Assembly (NCBI GenBank): GCA_934654775.1
Contig: CAKUGR010000008.1
Location: 58,683-122,682 of the forward strand
Reading direction: 5' to 3'
Length of the DNA stretch: 64,000 bases
Origin: an uncultured Collinsella sp.
Lineage (GTDB): Bacteria > Actinomycetota > Coriobacteriia > Coriobacteriales > Coriobacteriaceae
In this document: piece after piece, positions 56,186 through 64,000 of the stretch
Position numbering within the stretch: position 1 is the first letter of the stretch
How the letters are laid out: every line of letters begins with the position of its first letter
Notes under the pieces: generated by a model
The model's database searches: none
What the model was told of the DNA's origin: nothing
What the model saw: the letters and a program-made list of their open reading frames with translations, nothing else
Made by a program: the position numbers and the translations under genes

Positions 56186-58963
56186 ATGATTCTCAACGGA
56201 CCGGGGATTAGTTACACCGAGCCCGACATCGGTGCGGAGTTTGTGCCGCCGCTGCCGGAGCATCCGCGCGAGGCCATCGTCAAGCTGTGCGAACACTGCA
56301 CCAACCGTCTGCTTCACCGCGATGAGCTGCTGGGCTACGAGTACTGGTCGTTTGCCGAGGCCGCGACCGACGAGCAGGCCGAAGTGCTCTGCAAGATGAA
56401 GATGCGCCGTCCCTACACGCTGCCCGAGATGGTCAAGCTCACCGGTATGCCCGAGGCCGATATCGAGAAGATGCTCGACGACATGAGCTACACGGGCTTG
56501 CTCGAGTACAACTGGGAAAACCCCGAGCGTGCCAAGCAGTGGGTGCTGCCCATGCTGGTGCCGGGTTCTGCCGAGTTCCTCAACATGCGCGTGAGCCAGC
56601 TCGAGGAGCACCCGGTCTATGCCAAGTTCTTTGAGCAGGCGTCCAAGGGCCCGCTGTCCAAGGCCACGCCGATGGTGCCGCCCGGAGGCGCCGGCATCGG
56701 CATGCACGTCATTCCGGTCGAGAAAGCCATCGACGCCACGAGCACCTCGGTGCCCATTGAGCATATCGAGCATTGGCTCGACAAATACGAGGGCAAGTAC
56801 GCCGCCAGCACCTGCAGCTGCCGCGCGAGCCGTCGTGTGATGGGCGAGGGCTGCGCCGATGACCCGGCCGACTGGTGCATCGCCGTGGGCGATATGGCCG
56901 ATTACGTGGTCGAGACCGACCGCGGCCATTACGTGACGCGCGACGAGGTCTACGACATCCTGCGCCAGGCCGAGGACAACGGCTTTGTGCACCAGATCAC
57001 GAACATCGACGGCGAGAACAAGATCTTCGCCATCTGCAACTGCAACGTCAACGTGTGCTACGCCCTGCGTACCTCGCAGCTGTTCAACACGCCTAACCTG
57101 TCGCGTTCGGCCTATGTCGCCAAGGTCGAGAAGGACAAGTGCGTGGCGTGCGGCCGCTGCGTTGAGGTGTGCCCGGCCGGCGCCGCCAAGCTGGGCCAGA
57201 AGCTCTGCAGCAAAAAGGCCGGCGGGCGCGTGCCCGAGTATCCACGCCAGGAGCTGCCCGATGCCACCAAGTGGGACCACACCAAGTGGTCGCCCAACTA
57301 CCGCAACGACAACCGTATCGAGACGCACGAGTCCGGCACCGCTCCCTGCAAGACGGCCTGCCCTGCGCATGTTGCCGTTCAGGGCTATTTGAAGCTTGCG
57401 GCCCAGGGCCGCTATGACGAGGCGCTGGCGCTCATCAAGCGCGAGAACCCGCTGCCTGCTATCTGCGGTCGCGTGTGCAACCGCCGCTGTGAGGACGCCT
57501 GCACCCGCGGTCGCGTGGACGCCGCCGTGGCCATCGACGAGGTCAAGAAGTTCATCGCCCAGCGCGATCTGGACGCTGCGACCCGCTATGTCCCGCCTGT
57601 GGTGACGCCGACGCGCGCCGGCGGCTTCGACCAGAAGATCGCCATCATCGGCGCCGGCCCGGCCGGTCTGTCCTGCGCCTTCTACCTGGCCGAGAAGGGC
57701 TACAAGCCCGTCGTGTTCGAGAAGAACGAGCGCCCGGGCGGCATGCTCACCTATGGCATCCCTAGCTTTAAGCTGCAGAAGGACGTTATCGAGGCCGAGG
57801 TCGAGGTCATTCGCCTGATGGGCGCCGAGTTCCGCTATGGCGTGGAGGTCGGCCGCGATGTGACGCTCGACGAGCTACGCGCGCAGGGCTTTAAGGCCTT
57901 CTACGTGGCCATTGGCTGCCAAGGTGGCCGCCTTGCCGGTATTCCGGGCGAGGATGCCGAGGACGTGACCGTCGCCGTCGACTTCTTGCGTGAGGTCAAC
58001 AGTGGCAAGATTGACGCGCTGCCCGGTCGCACCATCGTGGTGGGCGGCGGCAACGTGGCCATCGATGTGGCCCGCAACGCCTGCCGCCTGGGTTCCGAGC
58101 ACGTTGAGATGTTCTGCCTGGAGAGCGAGGCGCAGATGCCCGCCAGCGAGGAGGAGCGCCGCGAGGCCATCGAGGACGGCGCGCACATCAGCTGCGGTTG
58201 GGGCCCCAAGGAGGTCCATCTGGACGAGGCCGGTCACGTGTGCGGCATTACCTTTAAGCGCTGCACGCGTGTCATGGACGACGAGGGCCGTTTTGCACCC
58301 GAGTACGACGAGAACGACCTGCGCCGTGTCGACGCCGACCGCGTGGTCATGTCGATCGGTCAGTCCATCGTGTGGGGCGACCTGCTGGCCGGCTCCAAGG
58401 TGGAGCTTGGCTGTGGCCAGGGTGCCCTTGCCGACCCCCAGACCTACCAGACCGCCGAACCCGACATCTTTGTGGGTGGCGATGTCTACACTGGTCCCAG
58501 CTTTGCCATCGACGCTATCGCCGCCGGTCACGAGGCCGCGGTGTCCATCCATCGCTTTGTCCAGCCGGGCTCCACGCTCACCATCGGCCGCAACCAGCGC
58601 CGCTACACCGCGCTCGACCGCGACGATGCCGTGATCGAGAGCTACGACAACGCGAGCCGCGAGGTTGCCCACGTGGACCGCGAGCGCGAGAAGGCCGCGC
58701 CGTTTAGCGAGTACGTCGAGACCTTTACCGAGGAGCAGGTGCGCGCCGAGACCGCCCGCTGCCTGGGTTGCGGTGCCTCGATCGTCGACCCCAACAAGTG
58801 CATCGGCTGCGGCCTGTGCACCACCAAGTGCGCGTTCGACGCCATCCATCTGGATCGCGACCGCCCCGAGTGCTCAACGATGGTCAAATACGAGCAAAAG
58901 CTCCCGAGCCTCGGCAAGTACGCTCTAAAGCGTGCGATTAAGATCAAATTTGGGAAAAAGTAA
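56186..58963 (+). CDS. Multidomain Fe-S/FAD NAD(P)-dependent oxidoreductase (GltD-like fusion)
   Basis: A 925-aa protein. The ATG at 56186 (MILNGPGISYTEPD) has AGAAGGGA upstream. Residues 1-290 include CEHCTNRLLHRDE, a winged-helix-like segment (LPEMVKLTGMPEADIEKMLD), CSCRASRR and FAICNCNVNVCYAL. A ferredoxin motif CVACGRCVEVCP is near 318. A Fer4_20 domain spans about 388-442 (CKTACPAH; CGRVCNRRCEDAC). FAD site IAIIGAGPAGLSCAFYLAEK is at 485 and NAD(P) site TIVVGGGNVAIDVARNA at 616, as in the glutamate synthase small subunit. Near 859 CLGCGAS and CIGCGLCTTKC form another ferredoxin end. It may bifurcate or relay electrons between NAD(P)H and a ferredoxin or quinone; the acceptor is unknown. 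No GltB is adjacent. Confidence 0.85.
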   Translation: MILNGPGISYTEPDIGAEFVPPLPEHPREAIVKLCEHCTNRLLHRDELLGYEYWSFAEAATDEQAEVLCKMKMRRPYTLPEMVKLTGMPEADIEKMLDDMSYTGLLEYNWENPERAKQWVLPMLVPGSAEFLNMRVSQLEEHPVYAKFFEQASKGPLSKATPMVPPGGAGIGMHVIPVEKAIDATSTSVPIEHIEHWLDKYEGKYAASTCSCRASRRVMGEGCADDPADWCIAVGDMADYVVETDRGHYVTRDEVYDILRQAEDNGFVHQITNIDGENKIFAICNCNVNVCYALRTSQLFNTPNLSRSAYVAKVEKDKCVACGRCVEVCPAGAAKLGQKLCSKKAGGRVPEYPRQELPDATKWDHTKWSPNYRNDNRIETHESGTAPCKTACPAHVAVQGYLKLAAQGRYDEALALIKRENPLPAICGRVCNRRCEDACTRGRVDAAVAIDEVKKFIAQRDLDAATRYVPPVVTPTRAGGFDQKIAIIGAGPAGLSCAFYLAEKGYKPVVFEKNERPGGMLTYGIPSFKLQKDVIEAEVEVIRLMGAEFRYGVEVGRDVTLDELRAQGFKAFYVAIGCQGGRLAGIPGEDAEDVTVAVDFLREVNSGKIDALPGRTIVVGGGNVAIDVARNACRLGSEHVEMFCLESEAQMPASEEERREAIEDGAHISCGWGPKEVHLDEAGHVCGITFKRCTRVMDDEGRFAPEYDENDLRRVDADRVVMSIGQSIVWGDLLAGSKVELGCGQGALADPQTYQTAEPDIFVGGDVYTGPSFAIDAIAAGHEAAVSIHRFVQPGSTLTIGRNQRRYTALDRDDAVIESYDNASREVAHVDREREKAAPFSEYVETFTEEQVRAETARCLGCGASIVDPNKCIGCGLCTTKCAFDAIHLDRDRPECSTMVKYEQKLPSLGKYALKRAIKIKFGKK

Positions 58964-58982
58964 GAAACGAAACAAGCAGGAG

Positions 58983-59148
58983 AACGGCGCAGAGAGCGGT
59001 TGGACAGCGAGCGAGTCCCAGGCGTGGCGAGGTGCCTTGAAAGAGGAGGGCATAGGGCTTTTGCCCATGCCCGACGATTGAAAGGCAGATCGCCCGTCTG
59101 GGGCTCGCGCAGCGTCAAGCCGACCGCCGTTCGTTAGAACGGCGGAAG
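58983..59148 (-). repeat. Structured repeat, copy D (minus strand), upstream of hypA
   Basis: Read on the minus strand: leader CTTCCGCCGTTC, loop TAAC, GAACGGCGG; then TTGACGCTGC; outer stem GCGAGCCCCAG / CTGGGACTCGC; middle TGCCTT / AAGGCA; inner GGGCATGGGC / GCCCTATGCCC with loop AAAA; then TCGCTGTCC. It is the only complete copy that does not follow a stop codon on its own strand. Its leader hairpin covers the ribosome site region of hypA on the opposite strand. Confidence 0.82.
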
Positions 59149-59153
59149 AAAAA

Positions 59154-59591
59154 GTGCATGAATTGGGAATCGTGTATCACATCATTCGCGATGTTGAGAA
59201 TGTGACGCGCGCTCATGGCGTGCGACGCGTTTCGAGCGTGACGTTGCTGCTGGGCGAGGTCTCGGGCGTCGTTCCCGATCTGCTGCTCGATGCTTGGCGC
59301 TGGGCAGCAGATAAAAAGCCCATCACGCAGGGCGCGGAGCTTGTCGTGGAGCCTGTCGAGGCCGTGACGCACTGCGAGGCATGCGGACGGGATTACGCGA
59401 CGGTCGAGCACGGTAAGACCTGCCCCCATTGCGGCAGCGGCGAGACCTATCTGCTGCAGGGCCAAGAGGTCATGATCAAGCAGATCGAGACTCCCGACGA
59501 GGACCCGGCGGACGCCGCCTCGGGCGGCCCGACTGCTCCCGCCGACACCCCCGATGCCGTCGACGCCGCCAACCCCCTCCGCATCGCCTAA
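59154..59591 (+). CDS. hypA: Nickel-insertion protein HypA
   Basis: A 145-aa protein. The start is a GTG at 59154, which gives the obligatory N-terminus MHELGIVYHI, whose His2 binds nickel. Zinc site: CEACGRDYATVEHGKTCPHC. The C-terminal 30 residues are an Ala/Pro/Asp-rich extension beyond the family's usual 113-120 aa. It helps load nickel into NiFe hydrogenase with HypB. It is 32 kb away from hypFCDE, and hypB is not in the window. Confidence 0.93.
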   Translation: MHELGIVYHIIRDVENVTRAHGVRRVSSVTLLLGEVSGVVPDLLLDAWRWAADKKPITQGAELVVEPVEAVTHCEACGRDYATVEHGKTCPHCGSGETYLLQGQEVMIKQIETPDEDPADAASGGPTAPADTPDAVDAANPLRIA

Positions 59592-59598
59592 CTTGGTC

Positions 59599-59672
59599 GT
59601 TGGGGACGTTCTTAAATGACTAGTCAATCAAGAACGTCCCCAACGACTAGTCGTTTAAGAACGTCCCCAATG
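59599..59672. repeat. Tandem GGGGACGTTCTT hairpins
   Basis: GTTGGGGACGTTCTT pairs with AAGAACGTCCCCAAC; a third GACTAGTCG and AAGAACGTCCCCAATG unit follows. Related to 14326 and 63288. It may terminate hypA transcription. Confidence 0.8.
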
Positions 59673-59718
59673 GCTACTTGCGCTAGTGCATAAGTCATGC
59701 TAATAGTCAAGTTATGTC

Positions 59719-59947
59719 TGTTTAAACAAAATAGCGACAGTACAGGCGCATTCGTGCTTGCCTAAAAACTATATTAATGAACAGCCTGCTTGTATCTGCA
59801 AAATGTAAGGTTTGATGAGCGACGCCTTGGCGGGTAATGAGTCAAAAAGCGGCAACGTAATCAACTTGTAACAAACCTAGACGTTTAAACAAATAATCCA
59901 ACCTTTTGCGGATTTAGCTATAATTCCACAATCCAAACAGGTATACT
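59719..59947 (+). promoter_or_regulatory. Control region of the mannose-family PTS operon
   Basis: About 400 AT-rich bases without a gene precede the operon. TGTTTAAACA (59719-59728) and GTTTAAAC (59883-59890) recur, a TATAAT lies at 59919-59924 and TATACT at 59942-59947, neither with a good -35 box. This suggests activator-dependent or repressed transcription through the GTTTAAAC sites. Confidence 0.5.
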
Positions 59948-59994
59948 CCTTTCATGTCGTGTAGGAAATACGTAGACAAAAAGGAGGTTATGTG

Positions 59995-60984
59995 ATGGTA
60001 AGTATTGTTCTTGCTAGCCACGGTGACTTGGCTGCTGGAATCAAGCAGACGGGCTCGATGGTCTTTGGCGATCAGCCGTCTGTAGCCGTGGTCTCGCTCG
60101 AGCCGAGCATGGGCCCCGACGACTTCCGTGCCAAGGTCGAGGAAGCAGTCGCTTCCTTCGAGGACCAGGAGCAGGTGCTCTTCCTCGTTGATCTGTGGGG
60201 CGGCACGCCGTTCAATCAGATCAGCGGGCTCATCGAGGGCCACGATTCCTGGGCTATCGTCACCGGTGTCAACCTGCCTATGCTCATCGAGGCATATTCG
60301 CAGCGCTTTGACGCAAAGAACACTGCACATGCGATCGCAAAACATCTCGTGACTGAGGCTAAGGCTGGCGTGCGCGTCAAGCCCGAGTCTCTGGAGCCCG
60401 AGGAGAAGAAGCCGGCTGCGGCCGCCGCTGCTCCTGCAGGCGCCATCCCTCCGGGAACGGTCATCGGCGACGGGCACATCAAGATTGCCCACGTCCGTAT
60501 CGACACCCGTCTGCTCCATGGTCAGGTGGCCACCACGTGGACCAAGCAGATCAACCCCAACCGCATCATCGTGGTTTCCGACGGCGTTGCTCACGACGAG
60601 CTCCGCAAGACCATGATCGAGCAGGCTGCCCCTCCGGGAGTCCATGCCAACGTCGTGCCCATCAAGAAGATGGCCGAGGTCGTCAAGGACACGCGCTTTG
60701 GTGACACCAAGGCCATGCTGCTCTTCGAGAACCCGCAGGATCTGCTCAGGGCCATCGAGGCCGGCGTCGACATCAAGGAAGTCAACATCGGTTCCATGGC
60801 TCACTCCAAGGGCAAGGTCGTCGTCACCAACGCCGTCGCTATGGGCGATGATGACGTTAAGACTCTCGAGGCCCTCAAGGCCAAGGGCGTCAAGTTCGAG
60901 GTCCGCAAGGTTCCTTCGGATTCCTCCGAGGATCTCGACGCCATGTTGAAGAAAGCTAAGGCCGAACTGGCCGCTCAAGCATAG
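59995..60984 (+). CDS. PTS mannose-family EIIAB
   Basis: A 329-aa cytoplasmic protein. The ATG at 59995 has AAGGAGG seven bases upstream. EIIA domain 1-125 with phospho-His9 in VLASHGDLAAG, an Ala/Pro/Lys linker near 140-155, then EIIB with the phospho-His near 175 in DTRLLHGQVATTW. It passes phosphate from HPr to the incoming sugar at EIIC-EIID. First gene of EIIAB-EIIC-EIID-manO. Mannose and glucose are the common substrates of this layout; I use no symbol because sorbose or fructose types look alike. Confidence 0.93.
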   Translation: MVSIVLASHGDLAAGIKQTGSMVFGDQPSVAVVSLEPSMGPDDFRAKVEEAVASFEDQEQVLFLVDLWGGTPFNQISGLIEGHDSWAIVTGVNLPMLIEAYSQRFDAKNTAHAIAKHLVTEAKAGVRVKPESLEPEEKKPAAAAAAPAGAIPPGTVIGDGHIKIAHVRIDTRLLHGQVATTWTKQINPNRIIVVSDGVAHDELRKTMIEQAAPPGVHANVVPIKKMAEVVKDTRFGDTKAMLLFENPQDLLRAIEAGVDIKEVNIGSMAHSKGKVVVTNAVAMGDDDVKTLEALKAKGVKFEVRKVPSDSSEDLDAMLKKAKAELAAQA

Positions 60985-61002
60985 TAAAGGAGGGTCCGAT
61001 AC

Positions 61003-61821
61003 ATGTCTGCAATCACTATTCTGCTTGTTGCGATTGTCGCATTGCTTGCCGGTATGGAAGGCATTCTGGATGAGTTCCAGTTCCATCAGCCGCTCGTGGC
61101 ATGCACGCTTATCGGTCTCGTAACCGGTCACCTTCAGGAGGGCATCCTCCTGGGCGGTTCGCTCCAGATGATGGCCCTTGGCTGGGCTAACGTCGGCGCC
61201 GCCGTCGCGCCTGACGCCGCTCTGGCCTCGGTCGCCTCTTCGATCATCATGGTGCTCGCCCTCAACGGCGGCGCCACCGATTCGGGCAAGGCCGTTACCG
61301 CCGCTATCGCCGTCGCCGTCCCGCTGTCGGTCGCTGGTCTGTTCCTGACCATGATCTGCCGTACCCTGGCTACCGCTATCGCTCACGCCATGGACGGTTG
61401 CGCCGAGAAGGGCGACTTCGCCGGCATCGAGCGCTGGCAGTACGCTGCTATCCTCATGCAGGGCCTTCGTATCGCCATCCCGGCAGTACTTCTGTGCATC
61501 ATCCCGGCCGAGGCTGTTACCAACGCGCTTAACGCTATGCCCGACTGGCTGTCCGGTGGCATGGCTGTCGGCGGCGGCATGGTCGCTTCCGTCGGTTACG
61601 CCATGGTCATCAACATGATGGCCACCAAGGAGACCTGGCCGTTCTTCATCCTCGGCTTTGTCCTTGCTGCCATCCCTCAGCTCACGCTGATCGCCCTTGG
61701 CCTCATCGGCATCTCCCTTGCCCTCATCTACCTTGGCCTTAAGGATCTGGCCAAGCAGGGTGGCGGCATGGGCGGTGGCTCCGGTGACCCGCTCGGCGAC
61801 ATTCTGAACGATTACGAGTAG
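61003..61821 (+). CDS. PTS mannose-family EIIC
   Basis: A 272-aa membrane component with about seven hydrophobic segments. Signatures are LLAGMEGILDEFQFHQPLVA, then TGHLQEGILLGGSLQMMALGW and the conserved NVGAAVAPDAALASV. AAAGGAGGG precedes the ATG 18 bases after EIIAB. Together with EIID it forms the translocation channel. Confidence 0.94.
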   Translation: MSAITILLVAIVALLAGMEGILDEFQFHQPLVACTLIGLVTGHLQEGILLGGSLQMMALGWANVGAAVAPDAALASVASSIIMVLALNGGATDSGKAVTAAIAVAVPLSVAGLFLTMICRTLATAIAHAMDGCAEKGDFAGIERWQYAAILMQGLRIAIPAVLLCIIPAEAVTNALNAMPDWLSGGMAVGGGMVASVGYAMVINMMATKETWPFFILGFVLAAIPQLTLIALGLIGISLALIYLGLKDLAKQGGGMGGGSGDPLGDILNDYE

Positions 61822-61837
61822 GAGGGGAGTGATACAT

Positions 61838-62758
61838 ATGGCAGAGAACAAGATTCAGCTCACCAAGGCTGACCGCAAGAAGGTTTGCTTCCGTCATCAG
61901 TTCCTTCAGGGCTCGTGGAACTACGAGCGTATGCAGAATGGCGGCTGGTGCTTCGCAATGATCCCTGCGATCAAGAAGCTCTACACCAGCAAGGATGACC
62001 AGATTGCCGCTCTTAAGCGCCACCTGGAGTTCTATAACACCCACCCCTATGTTTCCGCCCCCGTCATTGGCGTTACCCTCGCTCTCGAGGAGGAGCGCGC
62101 CAACGGTGCTCCGATCGACGACGTCGCCATCCAGGGCGTTAAGGTCGGTATGATGGGCCCGCTCGCCGGCGTCGGCGACCCCGCCTTCTGGTTCACCCTT
62201 CGCCCGATCCTGGGCGCTCTGGGCGCTTCCCTGGCCCTGTCCGGTAGCATTGCCGGTCCGCTGCTGTTCTTCTTCGCGTGGAACATCATCCGTTACGCCT
62301 TCCTGTGGTACACGCAGGAGTTTGGCTACAAGGTCGGCTCCTCCATCGCCAAGGACCTCTCTGGCGGTCTGATGGGCAAGGTTACCGAGGGTGCTTCCAT
62401 CCTTGGTATGTTCATCATCGGCGCCCTGGTCGAGCGCTGGGTGTCCATCTCCTTCACCCCGGTTGTCTCCAAGGTCACGCAGTCTGCTGGCGCCTTTATC
62501 GACTGGGCTAACCTGCCCTCCGGTTCCGAGGGTGTCAAGGAAGCACTGACGATGTATAACTCCATCGGCGGTACTGCCCTTGATCAGGTGAAGGTCACCA
62601 CGCTTCAGGCCAACCTCGATCAGCTCATCCCCGGCCTTGCCGCCGTGTGCCTGACCCTGCTGGTCTGCAAGCTGCTCAAGAAGAAGGTCAGCCCGATCGT
62701 CATCATCCTGGCTCTCTTCGCCGTCGGCATCATCGGTCGCGTCTGCGGCTTCATGTAA
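61838..62758 (+). CDS. PTS mannose-family EIID
   Basis: A 306-aa membrane protein. The ATG at 61838 has GGAGGGGAG upstream. Family signatures: FLQGSWNYERMQNGGWCFAM, FYNTHPYVSAPVIGVTLALE, and MMGPLAGVGDPAFWFTLRPI. A single C-terminal hydrophobic stretch anchors it. It completes the EIIC-EIID channel. Confidence 0.95.
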   Translation: MAENKIQLTKADRKKVCFRHQFLQGSWNYERMQNGGWCFAMIPAIKKLYTSKDDQIAALKRHLEFYNTHPYVSAPVIGVTLALEEERANGAPIDDVAIQGVKVGMMGPLAGVGDPAFWFTLRPILGALGASLALSGSIAGPLLFFFAWNIIRYAFLWYTQEFGYKVGSSIAKDLSGGLMGKVTEGASILGMFIIGALVERWVSISFTPVVSKVTQSAGAFIDWANLPSGSEGVKEALTMYNSIGGTALDQVKVTTLQANLDQLIPGLAAVCLTLLVCKLLKKKVSPIVIILALFAVGIIGRVCGFM

Positions 62759-62814
62759 GCACGCTTCGGCTTAAGACCGAGAGTAGCTAGTCAAGGGCTT
62801 TTGAGCCATTGAAA

Positions 62815-62858
62815 CGGACCGCATCCGGTGGGTACACTGGATGCGGTCCGATTGTTTT
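62815..62858 (+). terminator. Terminator or attenuator before manO
   Basis: Perfect 12-base stem CGGACCGCATCC / GGATGCGGTCCG followed by ATTGTTTTAT. It lies between EIID and manO and would limit manO expression relative to the permease. Confidence 0.85.
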
Positions 62859-62878
62859 ATTTGGAGGGCGAGGCGCGC

Positions 62879-63277
62879 ATGGCGCAATCTCAGAACAGCA
62901 CGGTCGATCTGGCAACGCCGGCAACCTGCCTGATGGGGCTTACTAGCCACGGTAACGTGATGGTGGGCAATAAGGCGTTCGAGTACTATAACGAGCGCAA
63001 TCCCGAGGATTATATCCAAATCCCGTGGGACGAGGTCGACTATATTGCCGCCGAGGTTTTGCGCGGCACCAAGAAGATCACGCGTTTTGCCATTTTTACC
63101 AAGGATAACGGTCACTTTACGTTTTCGACGCGCGACGACAAAGAGACGCTGCGCGCGGTTCGCAAGTACGTTGAGGAGGACAAGCTCGTGCGCTCGCCCG
63201 ACTTTATCGATGTGACCGCCAAGGGCGCCAAGAGCATTCCCTCCGTTATCAAAAACCTCTTCCACAAAGGCAACTAG
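62879..63277 (+). CDS. manO: ManO-like DUF956 protein
   Basis: A 132-aa protein beginning MAQSQNSTVDLATPATC; GGAGGGCGAGG precedes the ATG. Core motifs are LMGLTSHGNVMVGNKAFEYY, IQIPWDEVDYIAAEVLRG and RFAIFTKDNGHFTFSTRDDK. DUF956 proteins follow mannose-type PTS operons and are called ManO, a regulator or accessory of that operon; the mechanism is poorly known. It is separated from EIID by a terminator-like hairpin. Confidence 0.88.
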   Translation: MAQSQNSTVDLATPATCLMGLTSHGNVMVGNKAFEYYNERNPEDYIQIPWDEVDYIAAEVLRGTKKITRFAIFTKDNGHFTFSTRDDKETLRAVRKYVEEDKLVRSPDFIDVTAKGAKSIPSVIKNLFHKGN

Positions 63278-63287
63278 TCGCCTGCGA

Positions 63288-63326
63288 CGTTCTTAAACGA
63301 CTAGTCATTAAAGAACGTCCCCAATG
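63288..63326. repeat. GACGTTCTT hairpin
   Basis: GACGTTCTTAA, GACTAGTC and AAGAACGTCCCC, matching 59599 and 14326. Placed after manO. Confidence 0.75.
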
Positions 63327-63394
63327 ACTATCACTTCGAAGAGTAGCTATACGCTGCATTACAACGGCGTAAATCTGCTACACTAGTACAACAT

Positions 63395-63470
63395 GCCTCC
63401 GTAGCTCAGGGGATAGAGCACCGCTCTCCTAAAGCGGGTGTCGACGGTTCGAATCCGCCCGGGGGCACCA
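63395..63470 (+). tRNA. tRNA-Arg (anticodon CCU)
   Basis: A 76-base cloverleaf: acceptor GCCTCCG / CGGGGGC (one U-G pair), D-arm GCTC...GAGC, anticodon stem CCGCT / AGCGG with loop CTCCTAA, T-loop TTCGAAT, and encoded CCA. Anticodon CCU reads the rare arginine codon AGG. TACACT (63379-63384) is a likely -10 box. Confidence 0.95.
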
Positions 63471-63480
63471 GAGAACAAAC

Positions 63481-63511
63481 GAGCCCGGTACCGCCACGGT
63501 GCCGGGCTCTT
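63481..63511 (+). terminator. Terminator after tRNA-Arg
   Basis: GAGCCCGGTACCG pairs with CGGTGCCGGGCTC, followed by TT. Confidence 0.75.
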
Positions 63512-63576
63512 CTGGTGTTGAGGGCCGGATTCGGGCCGTCGACACCCGCGTCACCAATTTCCCCGCGGGGGGAGTT

Positions 63577-63626
63577 TTCGAATCGCCGGGGGCACCAGAG
63601 ATTTGCCGATCCCGGTACCGCAACGG
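63577..63626 (+). other. Duplicated tRNA-Arg 3' end, possible attachment-site scar
   Basis: TTCGAATCGCCGGGGGCACC and AGAG repeat the end of tRNA-Arg (63449-63474) with a two-base deletion, and GATCCCGGTACCGCAACGG (63608-63626) repeats the first half of the tRNA terminator (63482-63499). Such duplications arise when an element integrates at a tRNA gene. The 360 bases from the tRNA to 63830 hold nothing else recognisable. Confidence 0.65.
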
Positions 63627-63830
63627 CGATATGCCTTGCTAGTTTTGGAAAGCTCGTCGTCGGTGCCCTAGCGCACTGCCGTTTAGTGCCGATTCTGCCA
63701 TGCCCGCACTCTTAGCGAGGGTGAGGATCGCGAATTAATCGGAGAGGGCCAACCACTCTGATAAAATCGTCCTCGCTGTCGGCAGCCCTCGTGCCGGGCA
63801 GAGCCCTCCATCCGATGGGAGGTGATGCCC

Positions 63831-64000
63831 ATGACCGATTTCACCGAGCTCGTGAAGCTCCTGACCGCTATGGTCTCGCTCCTCACGGCCCTTGTCGGCC
63901 TTTCCAAGGCACTCAAGCAGGGTTCGAAGCCCAAAAGACGATATGAGAAAGCCATTGGGGTCGCCTCCCCCGCGTCGCAGCTTCTTTCCGCGGGCTCGGG
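63831..64000 (+). CDS. Small membrane peptide, partial
   Basis: The ATG at 63831 has a strong GGGAGGTGAT ribosome site. The frame (MTDFTELVKLLTAMVSLLTA, then LVGLSKALKQGSKPKRRYEK) is open for 56 codons to the window edge, so the end is missing. One membrane helix with a basic tail is seen, a layout found in phage holin-like proteins and type I toxin peptides; no family can be assigned. It lies beside a tRNA with a duplicated end, so it may belong to an integrated element extending rightward. Confidence 0.6.
   Translation, partial: MTDFTELVKLLTAMVSLLTALVGLSKALKQGSKPKRRYEKAIGVASPASQLLSAGS

Noticed and set aside
63429..63623. A 64-codon minus-strand frame over tRNA-Arg
   Set aside because: It reads across the tRNA and its duplicated end; such tRNA-derived frames are common annotation artefacts.

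Overview
The window reads as a chromosomal segment of a GC-rich, host-associated actinobacterium of the class Coriobacteriia, most likely Collinsella or a close relative. The pointers are an actinobacterial dnaK-grpE-dnaJ-hspR order, a membrane-domain LuxR-type regulator, several sugar PTS systems, a NikR plus Hyp hydrogenase-maturation locus, an LPQSG surface protein, and many palindromic intergenic repeats. The genus call is inference; no 16S gene is present.

Layout. Positions 1-18477 form a carbohydrate-utilisation region: a DUF1593 protein (partial), an esterase-like hydrolase, a glucose/beta-glucoside-type PTS EIIBC, two GH140/DUF4038-type glycosidases, a GPH-family transporter, a ROK kinase, a GH1 6-phospho-beta-glucosidase, a stand-alone EIIA, and LuxR-, TetR- and RpiR-type regulators. 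pyrE and a small lipoprotein sit among them. Positions 19041-26541 are mainly a leftward nickel/hydrogenase-maturation cluster (82-aa His-rich protein, nikR, hypF, hypC, hypD, hypE), flanked by a HAD phosphatase and a thioredoxin. Positions 26678-35772 hold an unknown protein, a GHKL kinase/LytTR pair, and a divergent 2078-aa cell-wall-anchored protein. Positions 36171-40507 carry nadA-nadB-nadC-niaR, with a strong candidate NiaR operator, and a 2[4Fe-4S] ferredoxin. Positions 40968-52071 carry the heat-shock genes (dnaK-grpE-dnaJ-hspR and clpB), split by an aconitase-family hydratase and an exported protein. Positions 52204-59591 contain two hypothetical proteins, a TetR/DUF5692 pair divergent from a multidomain Fe-S flavoprotein, and hypA far from the other hyp genes. 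Positions 59719-63277 are a mannose-family PTS operon ending in manO, followed by tRNA-Arg(CCU), a duplicated tRNA 3' end and the start of a small membrane peptide gene.

The most unusual content is between and inside genes. A structured repeat is present in six full or partial copies (14136, 18478, about 18580, 20950 on the minus strand, 45406, 59148 on the minus strand). It keeps its loop sequences while its stems change in a compensatory way, and four copies begin at the base directly after a TAG stop codon. A separate 207-bp element with 26-bp inverted ends is inserted in frame in hypF and adds 69 residues. A similarly sized element (204 bp, 34-bp perfect inverted ends) lies at 35844. Several other hairpin families recur, some with conserved tips and divergent arms.

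Regulatory logic visible in the sequence: dnaK and clpB share a 27-bp dyad that probably binds HspR; two 15-bp palindromes sit between the TetR and flavoprotein genes; TetR-type operators lie upstream of the GPH transporter; and GTAAAC/GTTTAC-type palindromes recur upstream of sugar transport genes.
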